The notes under the pieces are model-generated. The model was not told the DNA's origin and ran no database searches. It saw nothing but the letters and a program-made list of their open reading frames with translations. Both the position numbers and the translations under genes were made by a program. A stretch of 9,936 bases of DNA from Actinomycetes bacterium (GTDB lineage Bacteria; Actinomycetota; Acidimicrobiia; Acidimicrobiales; Palsa-688). The first letter of the stretch is position 1, and every line of letters starts with the position of its first letter. The stretch is taken from contig JAKACE010000038.1 in NCBI GenBank assembly GCA_021821705.1, positions 1 through 9,936 on the forward strand. The letters are read 5' to 3'. Below, piece after piece: positions 1 through 7,023 of this stretch.

Positions 1-338
1 AGGCCGCCCTCATGGGGGAAGCCCGCACCGGCGCTGTTGCCCTTGTGGTCCTCGGGCTCCTGGTGTTCGCCTTCCGCCGGATCACAAAGACCACCCGCGT
101 CCCCATGGCCCTCCCCAACGGTTACCAGCCTCTCGAGCTCGAGCCCGGGGACGAGGGCGAGGACGACCCCACCATGGCCCTGCCGGCGGTGGTGCCTGTG
201 CGCGAGGCGGCCTACGTTTCAGCTCCCAACCCACTGCAGGCGGAGGTGTCGCAGCTGGGCCAGATGATCGAACGCGAACCCGAGCGCATCGCCGAGATGC
301 TGCGGGCCTGGCTGGAAGCATCTCCGAGCGAACGGTGA
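1..338 (+). CDS. fliF: FliF, flagellar MS-ring protein, C-terminal fragment
   Basis: This is the 3' end of fliF. The reading frame is open from the left edge (first full codon at base 3) and stops with TGA at 336-338, so about 111 residues are seen. FliF is the integral membrane protein that forms the MS ring, the base on which the rotor and export gate are built. The visible part has one hydrophobic segment (around TGAVALVVLGLLVFAF), which fits the second transmembrane helix of FliF, followed by a basic stretch, an acidic linker and a final amphipathic helix (EVSQLGQMIEREPERIAEMLRAWL). In this family that last segment binds the N-terminal domain of FliG, and fliG is the next gene in the same frame 51 bases on. 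An internal ATG at base 12 is not a credible start, because it would leave only the C-terminal tail. Confidence 0.88.
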   Translation, partial: AALMGEARTGAVALVVLGLLVFAFRRITKTTRVPMALPNGYQPLELEPGDEGEDDPTMALPAVVPVREAAYVSAPNPLQAEVSQLGQMIEREPERIAEMLRAWLEASPSER

Positions 339-389
339 CCACCATGGGCCCCGCCAACCCGGCCGCTGTCACCCCCCCGGGGGCCAAGC
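339..389 (+). other. fliF-fliG spacer with C7G5 run and a short overlapping frame
   Basis: This 51-base spacer contains CCCCCCC directly followed by GGGGG (372-383). A GTG at 335, overlapping the fliF stop as GTGA, opens a 20-codon frame (MTTMGPANPAAVTPPGAKHA) that stops at 395-397, just past the fliG ATG. It may be a coupling leader, or the N-terminus of fliG put out of frame by a one-base error in the C/G run. It may also be meaningless. Confidence 0.35.
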
Positions 390-1871
390 ATGCCTGAACT
401 GCAACTGACCGGCGCCCGCAAGGCGGCGCTGCTGCTGGTCTCGGTGGGCCAGGAACGAGCGGCTCGCATCCTGCAGTCGCTCACCGAGGCCGAGGTCGAG
501 CGGGTGGTCGCTGAGATCGCCAACCTCGGCCCGGTCGAAGAGCCGGTCCTCAACCACGTGATGAAGGAGTTCATCACCCAAGCGCAGAAGCAGGTGCACA
601 CCCCGATCGGGGGCATAGAGGTGGCCAAGGGCCTGCTCTCCGAGGCTCTCGGGAGCAGCGCCAAAGCCGAGGCCCTCATGTCGCGCATCGGCGGTACTCC
701 CGTAGGCAACCATTTCCGGGCGCTGACGGCACTCGACTCGGCCGTAGCCGCCTCGGTGCTGTCGCGCGAGCACCCCCAGACCATCGCCTTGGTGTTGTCG
801 AAACTGCCGCCCGACCGTTCCCTGGCGATGCTGCGTGAGCTACCGGAGGAGCTGCGCGGTGATGTCGCCTACCGCATCGCCACCCTGAGCCCGCCAAGCC
901 CCGAGACGCTCCGGGCCGTCGAGAACGGCCTCGAGCGCAGGATCGTCTCCGCCGCCACGAGCCAGCGTCTCAGGGTAGACAGTGACCCCGTCAAGCCACT
1001 GGTGGAAATCCTGGCCCGGGCGGATGCCGATACCGAACGCATAATCCTCAGTCGCATCGACGAGGTCGACCCCCATCTGGCCCAGGACATCCGCCAGAGG
1101 CTGTTCACCATCGAGGATCTCATCAAATTGGAGGACAAGGCCCTGCAGCTCCTGCTGCGCCAGGTGGACACCAAAGAGCTGGCGATGGCCCTCAAGGGGA
1201 CGAGCGACTCCGTGCGCGAGCGCATATATGCCAACCTGTCGGAAAGGGCGTCCGAAAACCTGCGCGAGGAGATGGACCTTCTCGGGCCGCAACGCCTGAG
1301 CGATGTCGAGAAGGCCCGCAAGGAGATCGTCCGGACGGTCCGCCAGCTCGAGCAGGAAGGCTCGATAGTCCTGTCGAGGAGCACAGATGACTATATCGAG
1401 TTAGCCTTTCCCGTCGACTTCGAACGAGCCGACCACGACGCTGCCCTCCTACATCGACATGGCCGCCGTGCTGCCCGAGCTCAGCACCCCCCAGGAGCGC
1501 TACGACAACGGCTTCAAACGGGGCTACATGGCCGGCTATGCCGAGGGTGCTCGCCAGGCCCAAGCCGAAAGGGCGGCCGAACTGGCGGCCCACAAGGCGG
1601 CCTGGGCCTCCACCCAGGCCCACGCCAGTGCCCTGCTGAGCCAGTTGGCCAGCGCCACGGAGGAGTACCTGGCCCGCTTCGGCGGGCGCGACGTCACCAT
1701 GACCGACCAGCTGGTGGCGGCGGCCTTCGAGCTGGCCGAGGCGGTCATAGGCCACGAGCTGCGTACCGGCCCTGGCCATGCCGCCGAAGTGGCGCGCACC
1801 GTGCTGGAGTCCCTGCCCGTGGGCCCGGCCTGCGTGCGTGTCAACCCGGGGGACGAGAAGTTCGTGCGTGA
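390..1871 (+). CDS. fliG: FliG, rotor/switch protein; stop codon apparently lost, reads on into fliH
   Basis: FliG is the switch-complex protein that couples stator force to rotation, sitting on FliF at the cytoplasmic face. Residues 1-337 (390-1400) are a complete FliG. They include the N-domain start (LTGARKAALLLVSVG), the middle-domain EHPQ motif at 127-130, and the C-terminal torque domain with charged residues at K269, R286, E293, E294 and R302, which match the spacing of the classic E. coli set K264, R281, D288, D289 and R297. FliG proteins normally end here, at about 330-340 residues. Here codon 338 is TTA (1401-1403) instead of a stop, so the frame runs another 155 codons out of frame through fliH to 1871. 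That tail is Arg/Gly/Pro-rich with no family resemblance, as expected of a shadow frame. The likely true gene is 390-1403 with T1402 as A or G. The ATG at 390 has only a G-run (379-383) as a possible ribosome site. Confidence 0.9.
   Translation: MPELQLTGARKAALLLVSVGQERAARILQSLTEAEVERVVAEIANLGPVEEPVLNHVMKEFITQAQKQVHTPIGGIEVAKGLLSEALGSSAKAEALMSRIGGTPVGNHFRALTALDSAVAASVLSREHPQTIALVLSKLPPDRSLAMLRELPEELRGDVAYRIATLSPPSPETLRAVENGLERRIVSAATSQRLRVDSDPVKPLVEILARADADTERIILSRIDEVDPHLAQDIRQRLFTIEDLIKLEDKALQLLLRQVDTKELAMALKGTSDSVRERIYANLSERASENLREEMDLLGPQRLSDVEKARKEIVRTVRQLEQEGSIVLSRSTDDYIELAFPVDFERADHDAALLHRHGRRAARAQHPPGALRQRLQTGLHGRLCRGCSPGPSRKGGRTGGPQGGLGLHPGPRQCPAEPVGQRHGGVPGPLRRARRHHDRPAGGGGLRAGRGGHRPRAAYRPWPCRRSGAHRAGVPARGPGLRACQPGGREVRA
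1376..1381 (+). promoter_or_regulatory. Ribosome binding site pointing to a fliH start at 1387
   Basis: GAGGAG lies 5 bases before the ATG at 1387. This is a clear Shine-Dalgarno sequence, while nothing similar precedes the next in-frame ATG at 1459 (the bases before it are CTCCTACATCGAC). It is the main argument that fliH translation is meant to begin inside the last codons of fliG. Confidence 0.65.
1387..1404 (+). other. fliG/fliH junction lesion centred on base 1402
   Basis: In the fliG frame, codon 1401-1403 is TTA at the exact place where FliG should end. In the fliH frame an ATG at 1387 is preceded by GAGGAG, then reads MTISS and hits TAG at 1402-1404. After the TAG the frame continues PFPSTSNEPTTTLPSYIDM straight into FliH. 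Base 1402 lies in both codons. Changing it to A gives TAA for fliG and AAG (Lys) for fliH; changing it to G gives TGA and GAG (Glu). One base therefore explains both defects. Whether it is a sequencing or assembly error or a real mutation cannot be told from the sequence alone. Confidence 0.75.
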
Positions 1872-2091
1872 CGCCTCGACTTCTCTCGGCCGCAGTGGCC
1901 AGGCGGTGGACATTCTCGCCGACCCCGAAGTCGGGCCCGGCGGCTGCATCGTGACTTCGGGTGCCAAGTTCGTCGACGCCAGGGTCGAGCAGGCGCTGGC
2001 CCGGGGCCGCGAGGTGTTCCTCGGCTCTGGTGCCGACCGGGTCACCGGCTCCGGCGATGGTGCCGGGGAAACCAGGGAGGCGCAGCTGTGA
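1459..2091 (+). CDS. fliH: FliH, flagellar export ATPase regulator (likely true start at 1387)
   Basis: FliH is the stator-like negative regulator that binds the FliI ATPase and links it to the C-ring and export gate. The open frame from ATG 1459 gives 210 residues. Residues 18-30 hold a run of glycines every fourth position (G18, G22, G26, G30), the GxxxG-type repeat typical of FliH. An Ala/Glu-rich helical segment follows. The C-terminal half has the FliH/V-ATPase subunit E pattern, with VRVNPGDEKFV and later DPEVGPGGCIVTS. It ends in TGA overlapping the fliI start (GTGA). The 1459 start has no ribosome site. The likely native start is ATG 1387, giving about 234 residues, but that frame is interrupted by TAG at 1402-1404. 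As written the gene would make either an N-terminally short protein or little protein. Confidence 0.85.
   Translation: MAAVLPELSTPQERYDNGFKRGYMAGYAEGARQAQAERAAELAAHKAAWASTQAHASALLSQLASATEEYLARFGGRDVTMTDQLVAAAFELAEAVIGHELRTGPGHAAEVARTVLESLPVGPACVRVNPGDEKFVRDASTSLGRSGQAVDILADPEVGPGGCIVTSGAKFVDARVEQALARGREVFLGSGADRVTGSGDGAGETREAQL
2075..2080 (+). promoter_or_regulatory. Ribosome binding site for fliI
   Basis: GGGAGG ends 7 bases before the GTG at 2088. It supports this GTG as the fliI start and lies within the last codons of fliH. Confidence 0.6.
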
Positions 2092-3398
2092 GCGCGTTGA
2101 CGCTGCGCCAGCGGGTCGACGCAGCAAAACTGGCGGCCAGGCCCCGCACTTTCGGGCGAGTCCGTTCCGTCGTCGGCATGAGCGTGACGGTGGAGGGGGT
2201 ACAGGCTGCCATCGGTGAGGCCGTCTGCGTCTCGCGTGCCGGCGGTGAGCTGCTGGCGGAGGTCGTTGCCATCGAGGACGACGGGTTGGTCTGCATGCCC
2301 CTCGGGGAGCTGACCGGCATACGCGCCGGTGCGCCGGCCGAACTGGCCCCCGGGCGCCTGGCGGTGCCCGTCGGGGAGCAGTTGCGGGGCCGGGTGCTCG
2401 ACGCCCTGGGCCGCCCCATCGACGGGGGGCCCGACCTGGGCGGCATGGCCCGCGTCCCCGCCTCGGGCACTCCACCGCACCCACTTCGCCGTGCCATGGT
2501 CGACACCCACATGCCACTCGGCGTCCGCGTCCTGGACACCATGCTCCCCTGTGGCCGAGGCCAGCGCATGGGCATCTTCGCCGGCTCGGGCGTGGGCAAG
2601 TCGAGCCTCCTGTCGATGATCGCCAGGGGCACCGAGGCCGACATCTCAGTGCTGGCGCTGGTGGGCGAGCGGGGCCGGGAAGTCCGCGAGATGATCGAGC
2701 ACGACCTGGGGCCGGCCGGGCTGGCCCGCTCCGTTGTGGTGGTCGCAACCTCGGACGAGCCGGCCTTGATGCGGCTGCAGGCTGCACAGACGGCAACCCG
2801 TATAGCCGAATGGTTCAGGGACACCGGCCGCCACGTCGTGCTGATGATGGACAGCCTCACCCGCTACTGCATGGCGCAGAGGGAAGTCGGCCTGGCCGCC
2901 GGCGAACCACCGGCCACTCGGGGCTACCCCCCTTCCGTCTTCGCCCTGTTGCCGCGGCTGCTCGAGCGGGCCGGCGCCGGGGAGCACGGCAGCGTCACAG
3001 GGCTCTACACGGTCCTGGTCGAGGGTGACGACATGAACGACCCGGTGGCGGACTCCGCCCGCTCCATCCTCGACGGGCACATCGTCTTGTCCCGCAAGCT
3101 GGCCACATCCGGCCATTTCCCAAGCGTGGACGTACTCGAATCGGTCTCCAGGGTGGCACCCCGGGTTATGACACCCGAGCAGGTGGCCCAGGCCAACGAG
3201 CTACGGCGCCTGATGGCTGCCTACCGGGACGCGCGCGACCTCATCGAGATAGGCGCCTACGTGAAGGGCGCCAATGCCGTTGTGGACCGGGCAGTGCAGC
3301 TGAAAGCCGCCATCGACCTTTTCCTGCGCCAGGACGCCGCAACCGTCGCCCCGGTGGCCCAGAGCCTGGCCGCGCTCGCCACGCTGGTGGCCCAATGA
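2088..3398 (+). CDS. fliI: FliI, flagellum-specific export ATPase
   Basis: FliI is the F1-beta-like ATPase of the flagellar type III export apparatus. It works as a hexamer with FliH and FliJ in the cytoplasm below the export gate. The 436 residues match the usual family length. In order they show an N-terminal beta-barrel region (to about 85), the Walker A loop GSGVGKSS at 166-173, the catalytic glutamate in GERGREV (E194), Walker B ending at D255 in VVLMMDSLTR, the PPSVFALLPRLLERAG segment at 281-296 and the MNDPVADSARSILDGH stretch. The start is GTG 2088, in a GTGA overlap with fliH; a GGGAGG site supports it. It ends in TGA at 3396-3398, overlapping the fliJ ATG. All key ATPase residues are present, so it should be active. 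A type III secretion homologue such as SctN is unlikely given the flagellar neighbours. Confidence 0.97.
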   Translation: MSALTLRQRVDAAKLAARPRTFGRVRSVVGMSVTVEGVQAAIGEAVCVSRAGGELLAEVVAIEDDGLVCMPLGELTGIRAGAPAELAPGRLAVPVGEQLRGRVLDALGRPIDGGPDLGGMARVPASGTPPHPLRRAMVDTHMPLGVRVLDTMLPCGRGQRMGIFAGSGVGKSSLLSMIARGTEADISVLALVGERGREVREMIEHDLGPAGLARSVVVVATSDEPALMRLQAAQTATRIAEWFRDTGRHVVLMMDSLTRYCMAQREVGLAAGEPPATRGYPPSVFALLPRLLERAGAGEHGSVTGLYTVLVEGDDMNDPVADSARSILDGHIVLSRKLATSGHFPSVDVLESVSRVAPRVMTPEQVAQANELRRLMAAYRDARDLIEIGAYVKGANAVVDRAVQLKAAIDLFLRQDAATVAPVAQSLAALATLVAQ

Positions 3399-3841
3399 AG
3401 CGGTACTCGTTCAACCTGGCCGCGGTACTGAGGGCCCGGAGGCTCCAGCAGGACGTGGCCAAGGCCGACCTGCAGAAGGCCAACATGGCGGCAACCGCCG
3501 CCGAACTGGCCGCCAAGGCCAGCCTGGAGCACTACCGCCAGGTCAGCCGGCCCGAGGACAACCGCTTCCTGGCCCAACGCCAGCAGGCCGAGCTGGCGGC
3601 GGGCTCGCTCGCCGGGGCCCGCCAGGCACTGGTGGCAGCACGGGTTGCGGTGGACGACGCGATGGCCCGCTACGTCGACGCCGCCAAAGCCGTTTCCGTG
3701 CTCGAGCACCTCGACCAGCGCGGACGCCAGGAGCACCGCTTGGCCGTGCAGCACGAGGAGGCGGCCGTTGTCGACGACCTCGTCGTGTCGCGCCATGCCC
3801 GCCAGCAGCAGCGCCTGCACAAGCCGGGGCCCCGGCCGTGA
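3395..3841 (+). CDS. fliJ: FliJ-like flagellar export chaperone/ATPase stalk
   Basis: This 148-residue protein begins MKRYSFNLAAVLRARR, matching the FliJ N-terminus (a short F-x-L-x-x-V-L-x-x-R pattern). It then runs as an almost unbroken Ala/Gln/Glu/Arg-rich helical sequence up to the last dozen residues, as expected for the antiparallel coiled coil of FliJ. FliJ inserts into the FliI hexamer like the gamma subunit of F1 and helps recycle export chaperones. FliJ is poorly conserved, so the call rests on length, composition, N-terminus and its place directly after fliI. It overlaps fliI by ATGA and the next gene by GTGA. The start ATG 3395 has no strong ribosome site, so coupling to fliI translation is likely. 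The C-terminal end (LHKPGPRP) is not helical. Confidence 0.85.
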   Translation: MKRYSFNLAAVLRARRLQQDVAKADLQKANMAATAAELAAKASLEHYRQVSRPEDNRFLAQRQQAELAAGSLAGARQALVAARVAVDDAMARYVDAAKAVSVLEHLDQRGRQEHRLAVQHEEAAVVDDLVVSRHARQQQRLHKPGPRP

Positions 3842-5058
3842 CCTACGTCGACGGGCTCTCCACGGCTCTGGCCGTCGTCAACGAGTTACAACAGAACTTC
3901 GATTCGCTGAGCTCGGGCGCCGGGGGGTTCGAATCCGTGCTGGCCCAGGTGGCCGGCCTCTCGGGCACTACCCCCGGGGGCACCACCCCCGCTGCAGCAC
4001 CGGCCGCCTCGGGCGCCACCGGGGCGTACGGCTACGCCCTACAGGAGGGAGCCCCCATCTACGCCGGCCAGGCCGGAGGCTTCCTCGGTGGGATCGGGCC
4101 CGGCCAGGCGGCCGGCTCGGGTGGGAACGCCGGCGCCGGCTCTCCGGCGACATCGGCGAGCGCGGGGGCCGCCTCGGGCGTCTCGGGGCAGCCAGGCGCA
4201 ACCGGCGCCGCTGCGGGAGCCGACATCGGCCAGCAGGCCGTCGCCCAGGCGGAGACCTTCCTCGGCGTGCCCTACCAGTGGGGCGGCACGGGCCCGGCGA
4301 CCGGCGTGGACTGCTCCGGGCTGGTCCAGGACGTCTACTCCAGGCTGGGCGTCGATCTGCCCAGGACCTCGCAGGAACAGGCCCTGGTGGGCACTGCCGT
4401 GGGCAGCCTCGCCCAGGCGCAGCCCGGCGACCTCGTCTTCTACCCCGGTTCGGACGGCACCGCCACCGCGCCCGGCCACGTGGGCATCTACATCGGCAAC
4501 GGGCAGATGATCGACGCTCCTCATGCCGGCGCCGACGTGCGCGTCGACCCCGTCGGGACACCCACCGAGATCCGCCGGGTAGCAGGGCTGGCTCCGGCCG
4601 CCTCGGGCCCCGAGCTGCCGGGAGGCGCCGCAGCGGCCGGAGGGGGCACGGGCTCGTCCGGCGTGGTCCCCGGCACTCCTGCCGGACTGGTCGGCACGTT
4701 CGAACAGGCAGCCGCCACCTACAACGTCCCCGCCTCCCTGCTCTCGTCGGTTGCCTTCAACGAATCGAGCTTCCGCACCGACATCGGCAGCGCGGCCGGC
4801 GCCAAGGGCCTCATGGCTCTCATGCCGGCCACCGCAGCGTCATACGGCGTCGACCCCTACGACCCGGCGCAGGCCGTACCGGCCGCTGCCCAACTTCTCG
4901 CCGGTTACCACCAGAAGTACGGGTCCTGGTCCCTCGCGCTGGCCGCCTACAACGCCGGTCCGGGCGCCGTGGCGCAGTACGGCGGCATCCCGCCGTACCC
5001 GCAAACCCAGGCATACGTGGCCAAGGTCCTCTCGGACGCAGGCATGGAGGGTCAATGA
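3838..5058 (+). CDS. Flagellar peptidoglycan hydrolase: NlpC/P60 endopeptidase fused to SLT lytic transglycosylase
   Basis: This 406-residue protein has two cell-wall-cutting domains. Residues 1-45 form a short helical N-terminus with FESVLAQVAG at 31-40. Residues 45-130 are a Gly/Ala/Ser-rich linker. Residues 133-250 are an NlpC/P60 domain with YQWGG, DCSGL (C159), GHVGIYIG (H214) and H229 as the likely Cys-His-His set. After a second Gly-rich linker, residues 281-395 are an SLT domain with FNESSF (E309 as catalytic acid), GAKGLMALMPATA and AYNAGPGAV. NlpC/P60 enzymes cut peptide stems and SLT enzymes cut glycan strands, so both sorts of bond could be opened. No Sec signal or membrane segment is seen; with its operon position this suggests export by the flagellar apparatus. 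It probably opens the wall for the rod, like FlgJ, but with unrelated catalytic domains. It overlaps fliJ (GTGA) and fliK (ATGA). Confidence 0.9.
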   Translation: MTYVDGLSTALAVVNELQQNFDSLSSGAGGFESVLAQVAGLSGTTPGGTTPAAAPAASGATGAYGYALQEGAPIYAGQAGGFLGGIGPGQAAGSGGNAGAGSPATSASAGAASGVSGQPGATGAAAGADIGQQAVAQAETFLGVPYQWGGTGPATGVDCSGLVQDVYSRLGVDLPRTSQEQALVGTAVGSLAQAQPGDLVFYPGSDGTATAPGHVGIYIGNGQMIDAPHAGADVRVDPVGTPTEIRRVAGLAPAASGPELPGGAAAAGGGTGSSGVVPGTPAGLVGTFEQAAATYNVPASLLSSVAFNESSFRTDIGSAAGAKGLMALMPATAASYGVDPYDPAQAVPAAAQLLAGYHQKYGSWSLALAAYNAGPGAVAQYGGIPPYPQTQAYVAKVLSDAGMEGQ

Positions 5059-7019
5059 GCACTGTTACAGCCATGGGCGCGGCGCCGCTGACGCCGGAGC
5101 AGCCAGGCAACACCAAGAACGGCGCTGACGCGTCGACGTTCGCCGGCGTACTGGCCGTTGTGGCCGGTGGGGCCGGAGCAACCGGGCCCCTCGGGGCTGG
5201 TCTTCCTGCCAGCCGCAGCGACCAGAGCTCTACGGCCATCGCCCCGGCTGCGCTGACGTCGGCTCACGGGTCGGGGGCCCTGGGCGCTGCAGGCGCCGGG
5301 ACCGGCCCCAGCGCCACGGCTACGGCTGAGGGCAGTGCCGGTGCCCCGGTCGGCGGGACCGCCCCTGGCAACCCCGACAAGACGGGCTCGACTCCGGGGG
5401 AAGTGAGCCAGGCTGGCGCCACAGGGCAAACGGGTGCCGGCCATCGCCCGGACAGGCAGGCGACGGCACCCGGCCGGGCACTGTCGGCCGGGCCGGCTGG
5501 CCAGGCCCCACAGGCTCCGGGGGCAGCCACGACGGCTTCAGGGACGGCCACTTCGGGCACAGGTGCCTCGTCCGCAACCTCTGGTGCGACCGCAGCTTCG
5601 ACCGCCGGCGCACTCTCGGCGACCGCGGCGGCCGGCACCACTGAAGCCAAAGCCATGACGACCATGGCGACGGCGGGCGGGCGGCCCGTGCTGCGGGGAC
5701 AGCCCTCCGCCGGGCCGGCGACGACAACGCCCAGCCGGGCCATCGCCGGGGCAGTTGCAGCGACCGTGCGGGGGACGGGCGCCGACCCGGCACCCGGTAC
5801 CCCGGCACCCGGCACCCCCAGCGCGGTGAGCGACACCATCGCTTCACAGGTCGCTGCCGGCACTGCCGTTGCCTCCGCCACTACGGCAGGCACGGCCACA
5901 GCGGCACGAGCCACCACAGCCCAGGCCGCGACAGGGGCGTCCACTCCGGCTGCCGGCGATGGGCCGACCGTTGACGCCACGGTGCGGGCCAAGGCGCAGC
6001 CTGGCGGCCCGGCCTCCAAGACCGGCGGTCGCGACACCTCTTCGACCGGCCCCCTCCAGTCTGCCGACCAGGCCGCGCCGCGGCCGCCCGTCGCCGGCAC
6101 AGCGAGCAGCGGCGCCCTGGAGGGCACGGGTGCCAGCCACCCCCCGGCACAGGGCCACGGCAACGGTGCCGCGTTGACGGGGGCTCAGGCCTCCACAGGA
6201 GGAGGCTCGAGTTCCTCGACGGGAGGGCCGCCCGACAGCGGGGCCAAGGGTGCTCCGGGCGGAGCGACGGGCAACTCCGCCGGCACGGCGCACGCTCCGG
6301 CCGGCACTGCGGGCAGGGCCGGCACGGTCGGGCCGGCTGCGACCACCTTCTCGGTCGCGCCCGGTGCCGCCCCCACGGCCCGCACCGGCCATACCGGCAC
6401 GGCCGCTTCAGCCGGGACAACCTCAGCACCGGTCGGCCGGGCGACGGTGGCCGTGGCCCCGGACGCCGCCTCCGGGTCTGCGAACCCGGCCCCGGGCCCC
6501 GCGCTCGCTGCCACGGCTGTCGCAGTTCCCCCACCTTCTTCGGCGCCGGTACCCACGGCCGCGACTGCCGCTACCGGCTCTCAGGTCGCTGCCCGCCCCA
6601 CACCCGTCCCCGAGCAGCTGGCCACCGTCATCGTCCCGATGGCGCGCCAGGCCGAGGGCGTCTACTCCGTCAACATCCGCCTTCAGCCGGCCGATCTCGG
6701 GGTCGTGCACGTCGCCATGCACGTCGCGGCCGGCACGGTCAGCCTCTCGCTGCACGCCGAGGGCGGCACCACCGGCGACCTGCTGCGACAGAACCTGGAC
6801 CAGTTACGCCAACAGTTGTCGTCGGCAGGGCTGAGCACCGGCAGGTTCGACGTCAGCACGGGTGGGCAGCCCGAGATGTGGCGCCCCCAGTCCCAGGCCC
6901 AACAGCCACAGTCCGGTCCCAGCGGGGAGCAGGCGTTCGAGCACGCTTCCACCCCTCCGCCCGGTCCACCGCCCGATGCCCCTGCCGTTGTAGACGGCCA
7001 GCTCGATGTGAGGTTGTAA
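5055..7019 (+). CDS. fliK: FliK, flagellar hook-length control protein
   Basis: FliK is exported during hook growth, measures hook length and switches the export gate from hook to filament substrates. The gene codes for 654 residues. The N-terminus (to about 40) holds STFAGVLAVVAGG, a likely export segment. Residues 40-515 are almost wholly Ala, Thr, Gly, Ser and Pro and are surely disordered, as is usual for the FliK ruler region. Residues 520-603 are the conserved hook-length domain, with IRLQPADLGVVHVAMHV (L543-G549 core) and a helix LRQNLDQLRQQL. A Pro/Gln-rich tail of about 50 residues follows. The start is ATG 5055, overlapping the hydrolase stop (ATGA), with GGAGGG at 5046-5051. The frame is open far upstream, to 3645, but that part is a shadow of fliJ and the hydrolase. 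FliK is long for the family, which commonly runs near 400-500 residues. Confidence 0.92.
   Translation: MSTVTAMGAAPLTPEQPGNTKNGADASTFAGVLAVVAGGAGATGPLGAGLPASRSDQSSTAIAPAALTSAHGSGALGAAGAGTGPSATATAEGSAGAPVGGTAPGNPDKTGSTPGEVSQAGATGQTGAGHRPDRQATAPGRALSAGPAGQAPQAPGAATTASGTATSGTGASSATSGATAASTAGALSATAAAGTTEAKAMTTMATAGGRPVLRGQPSAGPATTTPSRAIAGAVAATVRGTGADPAPGTPAPGTPSAVSDTIASQVAAGTAVASATTAGTATAARATTAQAATGASTPAAGDGPTVDATVRAKAQPGGPASKTGGRDTSSTGPLQSADQAAPRPPVAGTASSGALEGTGASHPPAQGHGNGAALTGAQASTGGGSSSSTGGPPDSGAKGAPGGATGNSAGTAHAPAGTAGRAGTVGPAATTFSVAPGAAPTARTGHTGTAASAGTTSAPVGRATVAVAPDAASGSANPAPGPALAATAVAVPPPSSAPVPTAATAATGSQVAARPTPVPEQLATVIVPMARQAEGVYSVNIRLQPADLGVVHVAMHVAAGTVSLSLHAEGGTTGDLLRQNLDQLRQQLSSAGLSTGRFDVSTGGQPEMWRPQSQAQQPQSGPSGEQAFEHASTPPPGPPPDAPAVVDGQLDVRL
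5787..5816 (+). repeat. Two tandem 15-base units in fliK (PAPGT x2)
   Basis: Two adjacent 15-base units (5787-5801 and 5802-5816) each code for PAPGT and differ at one base. They sit in the disordered middle of FliK and keep the reading frame. Confidence 0.6.
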
Positions 7020-7023
7020 ACGA

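Noticed and set aside
1404..1871. FliG C-terminal extension as a new domain
   Set aside because: The tail is the shadow of fliH in another frame, with Arg/Gly/Pro bias and no fold-like pattern. Loss of the stop at 1401-1403 explains it.
1192..2796. Long minus-strand open frame of 534 codons
   Set aside because: It lies opposite fliG, fliH and fliI, and is Arg/Pro/Ala-rich with no family motifs, as expected for antisense frames in GC-rich DNA.
5264..6392. Minus-strand frames opposite fliK
   Set aside because: Low-complexity Ala/Val/Pro or Arg/Gly products mirror the repeated codons of fliK; no motif or start signal supports them.
3645..7019. One open frame of 1124 codons ending at the fliK stop
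   Set aside because: The first 470 codons lie across fliJ and the hydrolase in another frame and read as Arg/Gly/Pro-rich shadow. The FliK family pattern and the ATGA overlap place the start at 5055.
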